A DNA stretch of 64,000 nt from CAIQPV01 sp964480365 (GTDB lineage: Bacteria > Pseudomonadota > Gammaproteobacteria > Burkholderiales > Gallionellaceae): positions 27,339 through 91,338 of the forward strand of contig CAYZPM010000006.1 of assembly GCA_964480365.1 (NCBI GenBank), given 5' to 3'. Each line of letters starts with the position of its first letter. The stretch's first letter is position 1. The position numbers were made by a program, and so were the translations under genes. The notes below the pieces were generated by a model. That model was not told the origin of the DNA. It made no database searches and saw only the letters and a list, made by a program, of their open reading frames with translations. This document shows, in pieces, positions 7,959-17,315 of the stretch.

Positions 7959-9500
7959 TCATTCATGCTCAGTCTTTTTTGTCGGTAAAGCGAAATAAAT
8001 CGTCGCGCCCTCGCTGACCTTGCCTTCAGCCCATACTCGTCCGCCGTGACGGGTGACGATACGCTTGACGAGGGCAAGACCAATGCCCGAACCCTCGTAC
8101 TTGCCAGTCGGGTGCACACGTTCGAACACCCTGAACAGTTTGTCCGCATAGCGCATATCGAACCCGATGCCGTGATCCCTCACCGAGTAAACATTCTCAT
8201 TTTTTTCAGTTGCGCCGCCTACCTCGATTAACGTCTCGCCATCCGTTGGTGAAAACTTGGCGGCATTCGCCATCAAGTTACGCAACGCCTCACGGATCAT
8301 GTTGCTGTCACCCCAGGCTGGCGGAAGCGTGCCGATTTCGAGACGCAAGTGGCGCGCAGGAGCGGCGACCTGCAACTCCGTGAAAACTTCCGCTGCCAGC
8401 TTGGCGACGTCCACGGAGCTGAATTCCATTTTCCGTCTGCCCATGCTCAAGTAGTGCAGGATATCGTCAATCAGTCGTCCCATGCGCTGGGCGTTGTCAC
8501 GCAGCACTATCACCAGGCGTTTGCCCTCGTCGTCGAGGCTTGCGGCGTGTTCCTCCAGAAGAATCTTGGAGAAGCCGTCGAGCGCCCGCAAGGGCGTGCG
8601 CATGTCGTGGGACATCGAATAGGAAAAGTCCTCAAGTTCCTTGTTGGAAGCTTCGAGTTGGGCGGTACGTTGCACCACCCGCTGTTCGAGTTCGATATTA
8701 AGCTGGCGGATTTTCGCCGCGTGTTCTTCCAGCACCGACATCATGCTGTTGAATGCATGGGCCATGTCGGCGATGTCCTGCGGCCCGGTAAGCACGGCAC
8801 GCACCTGTGATTCGCCCGCTTCGGCGCGCCCCATGCAGGCCGACAACTGTTTGAGCGGTCGCGTTATGCGATTGGACAGTAAGTTGATCAGGAACAGCAA
8901 CAGCAGCGCGAAAGAAAACGATGTGGTCAGGTTAGCAACAAAAATGCCGGAGGACATCTGTGTCAGCGCTGCCTTGCTTAACACCACCGTAACGTACCCG
9001 AGCAACTCGGGTGCGACCACCTCATTAAATGGCGAGCTTGGAGGTTGAGAATAGACTGGCGCGAAAAAACGCCAAGCGTTTGGACTTTCCGCGTCTAGAA
9101 CGGCGGCGGCTTGCTTCTCATCGGTTTTGTAGGTTCCTGTAGCATGGTTAACTTGCGCCGGGAATTCGTTGGGATCGATATTTCCGCGCTTTAACAATAT
9201 ACGGTGGTTGACGTCGCGTATTTCCACGCTGATTACTCCCGGAAAATCCAGGGTGGAGTTCACCATCTCGGCGACGTTGTCAGCCGATGCATAAATCAGC
9301 GCCAGAGTGCTCTGGCGCGCCAGGCTCTCGGTGATGCGCCGACCCTGTTCGAGCAGATTATTGCGCACCCGATCGTTGGCCTGCCACGATCCAACAACAG
9401 AGGAAAACAACGCCAGCATGAGGATGCCGAGCGTCACCGTGATTCCAAGCTGGCGCTGGAAAGTGAACTTGAGGAGAAATGCAGCGAATATCTTGTTCAT
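7959..9500 (-). CDS. Membrane sensor histidine kinase with CHASE-like input and HAMP
   Basis: 513 residues, ATG at 9500. A transmembrane helix (about 16-36) and a second one (about 190-212) bracket a periplasmic sensor domain of the CHASE8-like type (VRNNLLEQGRRITESLARQSTLAL). Next comes HAMP, a short coiled coil, HisKA with SYSMSHDMRTPLRALDGF, and HATPase_c with NLMANAAKF, RDHGIGFD and GSGIGLALVKRI. The kinase core resembles phytochrome-type kinases. The first about 260 residues are clearly paralogous to the GGDEF-EAL protein upstream, so both probably sense the same ligand. No receiver is encoded beside it. Confidence 0.88.
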   Translation of the reverse strand: MNKIFAAFLLKFTFQRQLGITVTLGILMLALFSSVVGSWQANDRVRNNLLEQGRRITESLARQSTLALIYASADNVAEMVNSTLDFPGVISVEIRDVNHRILLKRGNIDPNEFPAQVNHATGTYKTDEKQAAAVLDAESPNAWRFFAPVYSQPPSSPFNEVVAPELLGYVTVVLSKAALTQMSSGIFVANLTTSFSFALLLLFLINLLSNRITRPLKQLSACMGRAEAGESQVRAVLTGPQDIADMAHAFNSMMSVLEEHAAKIRQLNIELEQRVVQRTAQLEASNKELEDFSYSMSHDMRTPLRALDGFSKILLEEHAASLDDEGKRLVIVLRDNAQRMGRLIDDILHYLSMGRRKMEFSSVDVAKLAAEVFTELQVAAPARHLRLEIGTLPPAWGDSNMIREALRNLMANAAKFSPTDGETLIEVGGATEKNENVYSVRDHGIGFDMRYADKLFRVFERVHPTGKYEGSGIGLALVKRIVTRHGGRVWAEGKVSEGATIYFALPTKKTEHE

Positions 9501-9607
9501 GATTCGAATGACCGTAAGTTAAAACCACGGGCGACATGGAATACACGAAAAAGCGGAGCCTGTTCCCTCGCACAAACGTTAACGGGATTAACCCAGAAAA
9601 AGCAGTT

Positions 9608-9773
9608 GTCCACGAAAAACACGAAAAGCACGAAATGGGGTAAGCAGGCATTTCACCACAAGGCGGTGGCAAAAAAATTCAAAATATTTCATGCCGTACA
9701 TAAATACCCGAATGAGTGAATGTACGGATACATCCTTTTGATTTATTTCGTGCCTTTCGTGTTTTTCGTGGAC
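9608..9773. repeat. Inverted repeat of CACGAAAAACACGAAAA type
   Basis: A 29-nt arm at 9608-9636 and its reverse complement at 9745-9773 match at 28 of 29 positions, with 108 nt between them. They lie in the 353-nt gap between the GGDEF-EAL gene and the kinase gene. The arms would make a long stem in an mRNA covering both genes. It looks like a dispersed non-coding repeat; no gene is recognised inside. Confidence 0.8.
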
Positions 9774-9853
9774 CAATAGCCGTTTTTTAAGATTAACGTA
9801 CAGACTGTTCACAAGCTACTTCATTCGCAGTCATATAATATCAGGCTTTAATA

Positions 9854-12307
9854 TTACCGGCTGCGTTTGTTGTCCCGCAAACTCAGCATAAACTCTTCCA
9901 CCGGCACCGGTTTGCCGAACAAATATCCTTGGTAAAGCATGCAACCCATGCTTTCAAGGATGTTGCGCTGAATTTGTGTTTCAACGCCCTCGGCCATGAC
10001 TTCCATGCTCAGGTTGTCGGCCATGCCGATGATGGTTTGAATGATGGTCGAATCGGAAGCTTTGGCGCCGATGTTGCGCACGAACGACTGGTCAATCTTG
10101 AGTTGGTTGAGTGGCAGTTGGGTCAGGTAAGCCAGCGATGAATAGCCGGTGCCGAAATCATCCATGGAGAAACTCACGCCAATTTGTTTGAGAGCCTGCA
10201 TCTTGGGGATGGTGTCAGCGACATCGTCGAGCACGATGCTCTCGGTCAGCTCAAGTTTGAGGCGCAAGGGATTGATGGCGGTTTGCTTGATGATTTCGCT
10301 CACTTGCGCAACGAAATCATCCTGACGGAATTGTCGTCCGCTGACATTAACGGAAAGATTCAAATCACGGGTGAGGCGGTCTGCTTCCCATGCCTTGAGT
10401 TGCTGGCAGGCGCTTTTTAATACCCATTCCCCGATAGGAAGGATGAGTCGGGTTTCTTCCGCCAGCGGGATGAATTGCATCGGCGATATCAAGCCCCGCT
10501 CAGGATGAATCCAGCGCAGCAAAACTTCCGCCCCCAGAATGCGCCCGGTGCGATTGACTTGCATCTGGTAATAAAGCTGGAATTCCTGTTTGTGCAATGC
10601 CTCTCGCAATCCGGCTTCAAGCTGGGCGCGAGCTTCCAGTCCCTCCTGCATCACGGGATCGAAGAAACGCAGAGTATTGCGACCGGCTTTTTTCGCTTCG
10701 TACATGGCCGTGTCGGCCTGTTTAAGCAAGTCGTCGACCTTCTGCTTGTAATTGCAGAACAGGGTGATGCCCATGCTCAATGAACTATGGAACTCGTTTC
10801 CTTCAAGAATATAGGGCTTGTTAAGCTCTTCCAGCACTTTCTCGCCCACTCCCCGCGCTTGCGTGGCGGCCTGAGACATATCTTCGCTCAGGCCCTCCAG
10901 CAACAACACGAACTCATCTCCGCCGAAACGCGATACGCTGTCGCCCTCGCGCACGCATGCCTGCAGACGTTTGGCCACCTCGATCAGCAGCAAGTCTCCG
11001 ATATCATGCCCTTTGGTGTCGTTCAGCGTCTTGAAATTATCGAGGTCGATGAACATCAGCGCGCCGCAAGTCTGGTTGCGCGCACCGGTTGCGACAGCCC
11101 GTCGCAGGCGGTCAAGCAACAGGCGCCGGTTGGGCAGTTGGCTGAGCGGGTCATAAAAGGCGAGCTGGTGAATTTTACTTTTGGCCTGTTTGCGTTCGGT
11201 AAAATCAACAAACGCGCCGACGTAATTTGTGACCTTGCCGTCCTGGCCGACAACTGCGGTAATATTCAACCATGCCGGATAAACCTTACCGTTTTTGCGT
11301 CGATCCAATATCTCACCTTGCCAGTTATTGGCATGACGCAGGATTTTCCACATGCGCCGGAAGAATTCTGCGTCATGGTAATTAGACTTGAGCATGGACG
11401 GGGGCTTGCCGATCACTTCCTTGGCGCTGTAGCCGGTTAGCAGGGTGAATGCCTGGTTGACCCGGATTATCACCGTATTCTCATCGGTCACCATTATGGC
11501 TTCTTTGGTCTCAAAGGCGATGGCGGCGATACGCAAGGCCGCTTCGCGTTCTTCCTGCGCCAACATCATGTTGTTGAAAGCGTGCGCCATGTCGGCGATG
11601 TCCTTTGGTCCTCCAGGCATAGCCCGCACGTGTGATTCACCTCTTTGGGCACGCCCTATGCTATCTGACAAATGATCGAGCGGTCGCGTTATGCTGCGGG
11701 TAAAGAGGCGAATCAGGAACAGGAACAGCAGTGCGAAGGAAAATGATGTAGCGAGGTTGGAGATGAAAATATCGGAGGTCATCCGGGTCAGCGCCTCCTT
11801 GCTCATGAATACCGATACCTGTCCGAGCAACTCGGGAGGAGACGCTTCGTTAAACGGCGATTCCTCGGTAGGTTGTGAATACACCGGCGCGGCAAAGTGC
11901 CACATGTTGCTGTTTTCCGCATTGAGTACGGCGGCTTGCAAGCCGCCAGCGTGACCAGCATGTTCGAGAAATTCGGCGAGGTTGACGTCGCCGCGAGCCA
12001 ACAACAATTTCCCGTGGGCATTACGTATTTCCACGCCGACCACTCCGGGAAAAGCCATGGTGACGTTCACCGCTTCGGCGGCGTTGTCGGCTGAAGAGTA
12101 AACCAGCGCCAGAGTGCTTTGCCGCGCCAGATTCTCGGTGATGTGCTGCCCCTGCTCAATAAGGTCGTGACGCACCCGCTCATTGCCCTGCCACGATCCC
12201 ACTATCGAAGAAAAAAATGCCAGAAAGAAAATGCCAAGCGTTACCGTGATGCTGAGTTGGCGCTGGAAGGAGAGCTTTTGTAAAAATGCGGCGAACATTT
12301 TATTCAA
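9854..12307 (-). CDS. Membrane GGDEF-EAL protein with CHASE-like sensor, HAMP and PAS
   Basis: 817 residues from a TTG at 12307; the paralogous kinase begins at the equivalent residue, which supports this start over the ATG at 12298. Order: TM helix, periplasmic CHASE8-like domain, TM helix, HAMP (about 205-260), PAS (about 265-385), GGDEF (about 390-555), EAL (about 560-805). The cyclase motif GGDEF is intact and preceded by an RxxD inhibitory site (REGD). In the phosphodiesterase half the motif reads EVLLR, and LELTES, DDFGTGYSSL, KIDQSFV and EGVET are conserved, so both activities look possible. It likely turns over cyclic di-GMP in response to a periplasmic cue, perhaps delivered by the binding protein 12 bp upstream. 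Confidence 0.92.
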   Translation of the reverse strand: MNKMFAAFLQKLSFQRQLSITVTLGIFFLAFFSSIVGSWQGNERVRHDLIEQGQHITENLARQSTLALVYSSADNAAEAVNVTMAFPGVVGVEIRNAHGKLLLARGDVNLAEFLEHAGHAGGLQAAVLNAENSNMWHFAAPVYSQPTEESPFNEASPPELLGQVSVFMSKEALTRMTSDIFISNLATSFSFALLFLFLIRLFTRSITRPLDHLSDSIGRAQRGESHVRAMPGGPKDIADMAHAFNNMMLAQEEREAALRIAAIAFETKEAIMVTDENTVIIRVNQAFTLLTGYSAKEVIGKPPSMLKSNYHDAEFFRRMWKILRHANNWQGEILDRRKNGKVYPAWLNITAVVGQDGKVTNYVGAFVDFTERKQAKSKIHQLAFYDPLSQLPNRRLLLDRLRRAVATGARNQTCGALMFIDLDNFKTLNDTKGHDIGDLLLIEVAKRLQACVREGDSVSRFGGDEFVLLLEGLSEDMSQAATQARGVGEKVLEELNKPYILEGNEFHSSLSMGITLFCNYKQKVDDLLKQADTAMYEAKKAGRNTLRFFDPVMQEGLEARAQLEAGLREALHKQEFQLYYQMQVNRTGRILGAEVLLRWIHPERGLISPMQFIPLAEETRLILPIGEWVLKSACQQLKAWEADRLTRDLNLSVNVSGRQFRQDDFVAQVSEIIKQTAINPLRLKLELTESIVLDDVADTIPKMQALKQIGVSFSMDDFGTGYSSLAYLTQLPLNQLKIDQSFVRNIGAKASDSTIIQTIIGMADNLSMEVMAEGVETQIQRNILESMGCMLYQGYLFGKPVPVEEFMLSLRDNKRSR

Positions 12308-12319
12308 GATCGGCGCGCC

Positions 12320-13570
12320 TTATTGTTCCGGAAACGCCATGTCGAAACTTTGTGGACGGCTGGAATTGAGTCCAAGATGCTTGGCTGTACGCAGGTTGAC
12401 TGCCATCAACACTTCGCGCAACGGAAACATGCCGGATGAATCATTTTCGCCGGAAGCCAAAAAGTCGAGCGCGGAACCCGCAAGATGGCGGCCCAGCTCA
12501 ACGTTGTTGGGGTACAGCGAGAACAGCACGCCGCGCTTGACGTGGCCGAAACTGCTGGAGAACACCGCAAGGTTACGTGCCCAGGACTCCTGCAGCAGCA
12601 TCGGAAGCACCGTGCTGTCTTCTACCGTGGTGGAATCCTGCGGCAGCCATAACGCATCCTCGCTGGTATCGGCAGCGGCGAGTATCTGCTGATAAGCCTG
12701 CATCGCACTGCGCAAGTCCTGCGCTTCATAGGCTGTAAGTTCCAGCCCCTGAGTGCGTGCAGCCTCTTTCGCCAAGCGCATCATCCACGCATTCTGGCGG
12801 GGATCGTACACAGTGAACACCCTCCGCACCTTGGGCATCAGCCCCTTCAGACGCGAAAACAGCAGCGCCGGATCAGGCGACAGGCTATTTACCTGCAAGT
12901 TGCGAATTTCATTTTCAGTCGCCGTAAATACGCCGCCCACCACGATGCCTATGTTGCTATCCAGTGTGGAGGCGACCTTCACACCTTGCCTGCCGAGTGC
13001 GATCACCACCCTGGTATTCTGGCGGCGCAGGGAATTATTCAGATCACCGACATTCACGTTCGGCCCCACCGCGAAATTGGTCACGCGCCCTTGAGCCTTG
13101 GCCTCGATGCCATCAATGATCTGTGTGAATACACTGCGATACGGTTCACCGATGTCCGGGTAGATGACTGCAATGGAGCCGCCTCCCGATGCCTGTGCGA
13201 CTTTGTTGGCAAGGTTTCTTCTTGTGGTGGTATCGACGGGGCCGGCGACATGAATGGGAAAAACCACCACATCCGGATACGCCTCAATGGCGCTCATTAC
13301 TTCGGGGGGATATTCCGGTTCCAGCAGTTGCGAAGCGGGTGAAGGAAGGAGCGGGGCTATGTCGCGAATCCCCCCGGAGTTAGCTTCCTGCACGGATACG
13401 TTCTCGTGGGGCAAGAAGGCTGCGTCTTTTTGGATCGCCCACGCCGGAGCAGCGACCTCCATCAGCAATGAGGCCGCCAGCACGCTAGCCACCGAGCCAA
13501 CCCGCAGTCGGGAAAAAAGCTCGGCGCAGGATAGTGAAAGTGTTGTGAACATGCCCATAATTATCTTCAT
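12320..13570 (-). CDS. Periplasmic ABC-type substrate-binding protein (ABC_sub_bind family), no transporter partner
   Basis: 416 residues with a long signal peptide (hydrophobic core VASVLAASLLMEVAAPAWA, cleavage near 45). The mature part has two Rossmann-like halves typical of ABC_sub_bind proteins (GGSIAVIYPDIGEPYRSVF, NTRVVIALGRQGVKVAS, and VRRVFTVYDPRQNAWM). No permease or ATPase lies next to it. It is instead followed, 12 bp later, by the CHASE-like GGDEF-EAL gene. By analogy with other binding proteins encoded beside sensors, it may hand a ligand to the receptor domains. The gene diverges from the ThDP-enzyme cassette; the ligand is unknown. Confidence 0.8.
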   Translation of the reverse strand: MKIIMGMFTTLSLSCAELFSRLRVGSVASVLAASLLMEVAAPAWAIQKDAAFLPHENVSVQEANSGGIRDIAPLLPSPASQLLEPEYPPEVMSAIEAYPDVVVFPIHVAGPVDTTTRRNLANKVAQASGGGSIAVIYPDIGEPYRSVFTQIIDGIEAKAQGRVTNFAVGPNVNVGDLNNSLRRQNTRVVIALGRQGVKVASTLDSNIGIVVGGVFTATENEIRNLQVNSLSPDPALLFSRLKGLMPKVRRVFTVYDPRQNAWMMRLAKEAARTQGLELTAYEAQDLRSAMQAYQQILAAADTSEDALWLPQDSTTVEDSTVLPMLLQESWARNLAVFSSSFGHVKRGVLFSLYPNNVELGRHLAGSALDFLASGENDSSGMFPLREVLMAVNLRTAKHLGLNSSRPQSFDMAFPEQ

Positions 13571-13680
13571 TTGGTGTTGTTCAAGTCAGCTTTGGTCGCG
13601 CAAGCAGTCAAATGTTTCCGCTTGAATTATTTTCTATGGCGCTTCCTTCAGAATCATTCTCACACCAGTCACTTCACTTG

Positions 13681-13850
13681 CATACAATAATATCAGGCTT
13701 TATAGTATCCATACAGCATTTATGGTTAAAATACATGCTTCGCGGAAAATTGCGGTTGCAGGTTTCACTGCAATAATAACCGGCATCAGACCGGCATGCC
13801 AATATTGATTGGCTAACAATAACGAGATGTTGGTTAACATCATCAGGAGG
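13681..13850 (+). promoter_or_regulatory. Conserved structured 5' leader, copy 1 (upstream of ThDP-enzyme cassette)
   Basis: This leader is homologous to the one at 18162-18343. An upstream block (from CATACAATAATATCAGGC, 13681) is followed by the core ACCGGCATCAGACCGGCATG. A hairpin GCCAAT/ATTGGC (13798-13803 with 13808-13813), the block GGCTAACAATAA, and a second hairpin GATGTT/AACATC (13826-13831 with 13836-13841) sit immediately before the AGGAGG site at 13845-13850. The last hairpin could affect ribosome access. In the other copy one base pair of the first stem is changed on both sides (A-T to G-C), which favours an RNA structure. Riboswitch or protein-binding leader is inferred; no known class recognised. 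Confidence 0.7.
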
Positions 13851-13859
13851 AACCCTGCC

Positions 13860-15728
13860 ATGGGTGCTAAGATTTCGCTTGTCCATAACCACACGGAAAT
13901 ATCCGTGGAAAATCCAAAAATCATTCCGGCTCAAACGCTGGAAGTGGCGGATTTGCTGGTTGCCTATCTGGAACAGTTGGGAGTCGAATACGTATTCGGT
14001 GTCCCTGGCGGCGCAATCGAACCGCTTTACAACGCTCTCGCCAGAAGCGCACGCAGGGGCGGCATTCGGCACATTCTGGCGCGGCATGAAGCCGGTGCCG
14101 CCTTCATGGCCGATGGTTATACCCGCGAAAGCGGCAAGATCGGCGTCTGCTGTTCCACTTCCGGGCCGGGCGCCACCAACCTCATCACCGGTGTTGCCTG
14201 CGCCTACGACAACAATATTCCGATGCTGGTGATTACCGGGCAACCCGCGTTGCCTTCCTTCGGCAAAAATCCATTGCAGGACTCTTCCTGTACCGGAATC
14301 AATACGCTGAGCATGTTTCGCCACTGCACCCGCTACAATTCCCTTGTGTCACATCCGAAGCAACTCGAAGCCAAACTGGTTTCCGCGTTGCAACGCGCCG
14401 TCCGTACGCCCAAAGGCCCGTCGCACTTGACTGTTCCGGTAGATGTCTTCCGCAGCCCAAGCTCCCATCCGGCCCCCTCCTACGATCTGCAAAGCCTGTT
14501 GTCGCCATCTTCTCTGGTGGACGATGACGCGATTGAAACGTTGCGAGGAATGTTGTTAGAAGCCAATAACGTTGTGTTACTGATAGGAGGCTGGTGCGGC
14601 GAGGCTATCGGCTCGATACTTCAGTTCGCTGCACTGAGCGGAGCATCATTTGTCACGACGCCGGACGGCAAAGGGTTGGTTAGTCCGATGCATCCGCTGT
14701 TTCGTGGCGTGTTCGGTTTTGGCGGACACAGCTCGGCTGAGGCTGCGCTACGCGACAAACCTGTTGATTTGATTCTGGCGATCGGCACCAGCATGGGCGA
14801 ATGGAACAGCGGCGGCTGGTGCGACAGCCTGCTCAATGAACGGCTGGTGCATATAGACGAATCGGAAGAACACCTTTCGCGCACGCCGATGGCGCGCCTC
14901 CATGTGCGCGGTCGCATATTGTCGGTCTTTAACCGGCTGGTTGAACACTTGCATAACCAGCGCAAGACCGGCAATTCCGAGTATGACCGGCAGCGTGCTT
15001 CGCGCGAGCCGGATGGTACAAAATGGGTCCCTCACCACATGCTGGCGGCACCCGAAAAATACGTGAGTAATGCGACACCGATTACGCCACAACGGCTGAT
15101 GCGCGAGTTGGGTTCCCTTTTTCCGCCGAGCACACGCTACCTCGCCGACACCGGCAACAGCGTTTCCTGGTCGGTTCACTATTTACATCCTGGCATAGAC
15201 CGGCGTCTCGGTGAAAGAAGACTGGGCGGAGGCGGGCGCAAAATCTCGCCAGGACTGCGCAAGACAGATGGCGGCTGGCTGCGCGTAACGATGAATTTTG
15301 CTCCGATGGGATGGGCTATCGGCGGCGCTGTCGGCACTGCAGCCGCCAATCCTAATGTACCGGTGGTCTGCATTACCGGCGACGGTAGTATGCTGATGAA
15401 CGGCCAGGAAATTTCAGTCGCCGTCGCCGAAAAACTGAGCGTCATCTTCGTAGTGCTCAACGACCAATCGCTGGGCATGGTCAAGCATGGCCAGCGTCTG
15501 GCCGGTGCGGAACAGATCGGCTGCGACCTGCCACCCACCGATTTCGCCGCGCTGGCACGCGCGATGGGTGCCGAAGCACATACCATCCGTTCGCCGGAAG
15601 ATATATTCGGGCTGGATATCGCCGCCATGTGCGCGCATAAAGGCCCGACCTTGCTGGACGTTCACATTGATCCCGATGAGGTACCACCGATGAATGTCAG
15701 GATGCGTGTATTGGCTAATGCTCTTTAA
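13860..15728 (+). CDS. Thiamine diphosphate-dependent enzyme, acetolactate synthase-like
   Basis: 622 residues from the ATG at 13860, with AGGAGG at 13845-13850. It has the three-domain layout of the ThDP carboligase/decarboxylase family: the N-terminal Pyr domain with the activating Glu in LARHEAGAAFMADGYTR, a middle domain (VVLLIGGWCGEAIG), and the C-terminal PP domain with the ThDP/Mg motif GDGSMLMNGQE to NDQSLGMVKHGQ. It is longer than typical acetolactate synthase (about 560-590), with an insert near 430-490 rich in Gly and Arg. No regulatory subunit gene is nearby and no branched-chain genes follow, so it probably makes an unusual C-C bond in a dedicated pathway with the next three genes. 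Reaction unknown. Confidence 0.85.
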   Translation: MGAKISLVHNHTEISVENPKIIPAQTLEVADLLVAYLEQLGVEYVFGVPGGAIEPLYNALARSARRGGIRHILARHEAGAAFMADGYTRESGKIGVCCSTSGPGATNLITGVACAYDNNIPMLVITGQPALPSFGKNPLQDSSCTGINTLSMFRHCTRYNSLVSHPKQLEAKLVSALQRAVRTPKGPSHLTVPVDVFRSPSSHPAPSYDLQSLLSPSSLVDDDAIETLRGMLLEANNVVLLIGGWCGEAIGSILQFAALSGASFVTTPDGKGLVSPMHPLFRGVFGFGGHSSAEAALRDKPVDLILAIGTSMGEWNSGGWCDSLLNERLVHIDESEEHLSRTPMARLHVRGRILSVFNRLVEHLHNQRKTGNSEYDRQRASREPDGTKWVPHHMLAAPEKYVSNATPITPQRLMRELGSLFPPSTRYLADTGNSVSWSVHYLHPGIDRRLGERRLGGGGRKISPGLRKTDGGWLRVTMNFAPMGWAIGGAVGTAAANPNVPVVCITGDGSMLMNGQEISVAVAEKLSVIFVVLNDQSLGMVKHGQRLAGAEQIGCDLPPTDFAALARAMGAEAHTIRSPEDIFGLDIAAMCAHKGPTLLDVHIDPDEVPPMNVRMRVLANAL

Positions 15729-15740
15729 GAAAGGATGACG

Positions 15741-16499
15741 ATGGACAGGCTCAAAGGAAAAACGGTGTTGATTACCGGCGGGACGAGTGGAATCGGTCTG
15801 GCGACAGCCCGACTTTTCCGCGCAGAAGGTGCTCAATTGGTGATTACGGGGCGAGACACGGAAAGATTGGCTGCCGCGCAACAGGAGTTGGGCAATGATA
15901 CTTTAGTCATACGCAGCGAAGCGGGCAGTCTGACCGAAATTGATTCTTTGATGAGCCAGGTAAAAAGCCGTTTCGGTCAATTGAATGTGCTGTTCCTTAA
16001 CGCTGCTGCTGCCACGCCTGCACCTATTGAAATTGTTACCGAAGAGCAGTTCGACGAGATCATGGATGTCAACTTCAAAGGTGTATTTTTCTCCATTCAA
16101 AAAGCGTTGCCTCTACTCAGCGGGAATGCCTCCATTATCGTCACCACCTCCATTACCAACCGGACAGGTTCTCCTAATTTCAGTGTTTATGGCGCAAGCA
16201 AAGCGGCCTTGCGCTCACTCGTGCAGTCTTTGGGTTTGGCGCTTATTAGTCGGGGAATTAGAGTCAATGCCATTAATCCTGGGCCTATCGATACTGGAGG
16301 CTTTAATCGTTTGCCGCTTCCTCAGGAAGTATTTCAAGCCATCAAAAGCGACATCGAAGGCAGATCGCCCATCAAGCGTTTCGGCACTCCAGAGGAGGTC
16401 GCCAAAGTCGCTCTTTTTCTTGCCTCTGACGACTCGGCTTATGTCGTCGGCGAAGAAATCGTCGTTGATGGCGGAATCAGTCTGGTGTGTTTACCATAG
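15741..16499 (+). CDS. Short-chain dehydrogenase/reductase
   Basis: 252 residues. The ATG at 15741 is preferred because AAGG at 15731-15734 is at workable distance; an ATG at 15735 touches it. Classical SDR motifs: cofactor site TGGTSGIG, NAAAA, catalytic Ser in TTSITNR, and YGASK (Tyr/Lys pair), then NPGPIDTGG and a C-terminal VVDGG. It would reduce or oxidise a carbonyl/alcohol with NAD(P)H. It follows the ThDP-enzyme gene by 12 nt, so it may reduce the hydroxyketone product made by that enzyme. Substrate is inferred only from position. Confidence 0.88.
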   Translation: MDRLKGKTVLITGGTSGIGLATARLFRAEGAQLVITGRDTERLAAAQQELGNDTLVIRSEAGSLTEIDSLMSQVKSRFGQLNVLFLNAAAATPAPIEIVTEEQFDEIMDVNFKGVFFSIQKALPLLSGNASIIVTTSITNRTGSPNFSVYGASKAALRSLVQSLGLALISRGIRVNAINPGPIDTGGFNRLPLPQEVFQAIKSDIEGRSPIKRFGTPEEVAKVALFLASDDSAYVVGEEIVVDGGISLVCLP

Positions 16500-16508
16500 G
16501 AAATTGTT

Positions 16509-17315
16509 ATGAGTGAAAAGGAAAATCCCAACGCGATTCGCACCCGCATCTGGCGCGAAGAGCCTGAACCCGACAACCCTTTCGCTACCCGTGCCGCTTA
16601 TTGCCGGGGATACGATGTTTACAGCGAGATGCTGGGACAGGTGCGTTGGGTCGAAATGCTTTATCTGTTATTCCATGACGAGGCGCCTACGCCATCACAA
16701 GCCGATTTGCTGGAAGCGCTGGCGGTGGCATTGGCCAATCCCGGCCCGCGCGATGCATCGGTGCATGCCGCCATGTGCGGCGGCGTCTGCGGCTCAACTG
16801 CCGCGTCCTCTCTGATGGCTGCGCTGGCAGTAGGGGCCGGGCAACTGGCAGGGGGCCGTGAAGTATTTTTGGCGATGGAAGGCTGGGCTGAATGTGAAAA
16901 CAATCTCGACGCGTGGCGTCAGCGGTTCACCGGATTAGCGGCGATTCCGGGCAGCATCTGGCCGACGCCGGAACACCCGCCTGGATTTGATCCCCATGGC
17001 GTCAGCACTGCCACTTCTGTGAAGCAAACGCTTTCCTGTCTCGCCCGCTACAGTTCGGGTGCGTACTTGTCATGGTTGCAGCAAAACTTGCCTGGCATGG
17101 AAGCTGCGGCGGGTTGCCCTCTCTCACTGTCCGGCGTAGCCGCCGCCGCCTTTGCTGATCTGGGTTTCACCCCTGAGCAGGGCGAGATGCTGCACCTGTT
17201 GCTGCGCCTGCCCGGCGCAGCAGCCCACGCTTTAGAACAGCGTCCCCTCGGGTATAAGAAGTTCCCGTTCGGTACGGTGGAATTGGAAAATGACCAGATT
17301 GAGGAACAAGCATGA
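16509..17315 (+). CDS. Small citrate-synthase-like protein 1 (citryl-CoA lyase-like)
   Basis: 268 residues, shorter than true citrate synthase (about 380-430). The segment DASVHAAMCGGVCGSTAAS followed by MAALAVGAGQLAGGREV resembles the all-helical core of citrate synthase and citryl-CoA lyase. Near the end, LGYKKFPFG stands where the family has a His- and Gly-rich active-site segment (GFGH type), so the usual catalytic His may be missing. The stop overlaps the next start by 4 nt (ATGA), suggesting coupled translation and perhaps a heteromer with the second homologue. Carbon-carbon bond forming or breaking on a CoA thioester is inferred. Confidence 0.7.
   Translation: MSEKENPNAIRTRIWREEPEPDNPFATRAAYCRGYDVYSEMLGQVRWVEMLYLLFHDEAPTPSQADLLEALAVALANPGPRDASVHAAMCGGVCGSTAASSLMAALAVGAGQLAGGREVFLAMEGWAECENNLDAWRQRFTGLAAIPGSIWPTPEHPPGFDPHGVSTATSVKQTLSCLARYSSGAYLSWLQQNLPGMEAAAGCPLSLSGVAAAAFADLGFTPEQGEMLHLLLRLPGAAAHALEQRPLGYKKFPFGTVELENDQIEEQA

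Noticed and set aside
13674..14324. Minus-strand 216-codon frame across the leader and the ThDP gene start
   Set aside because: It covers the conserved leader and the antisense of the ThDP Pyr domain; no family match.
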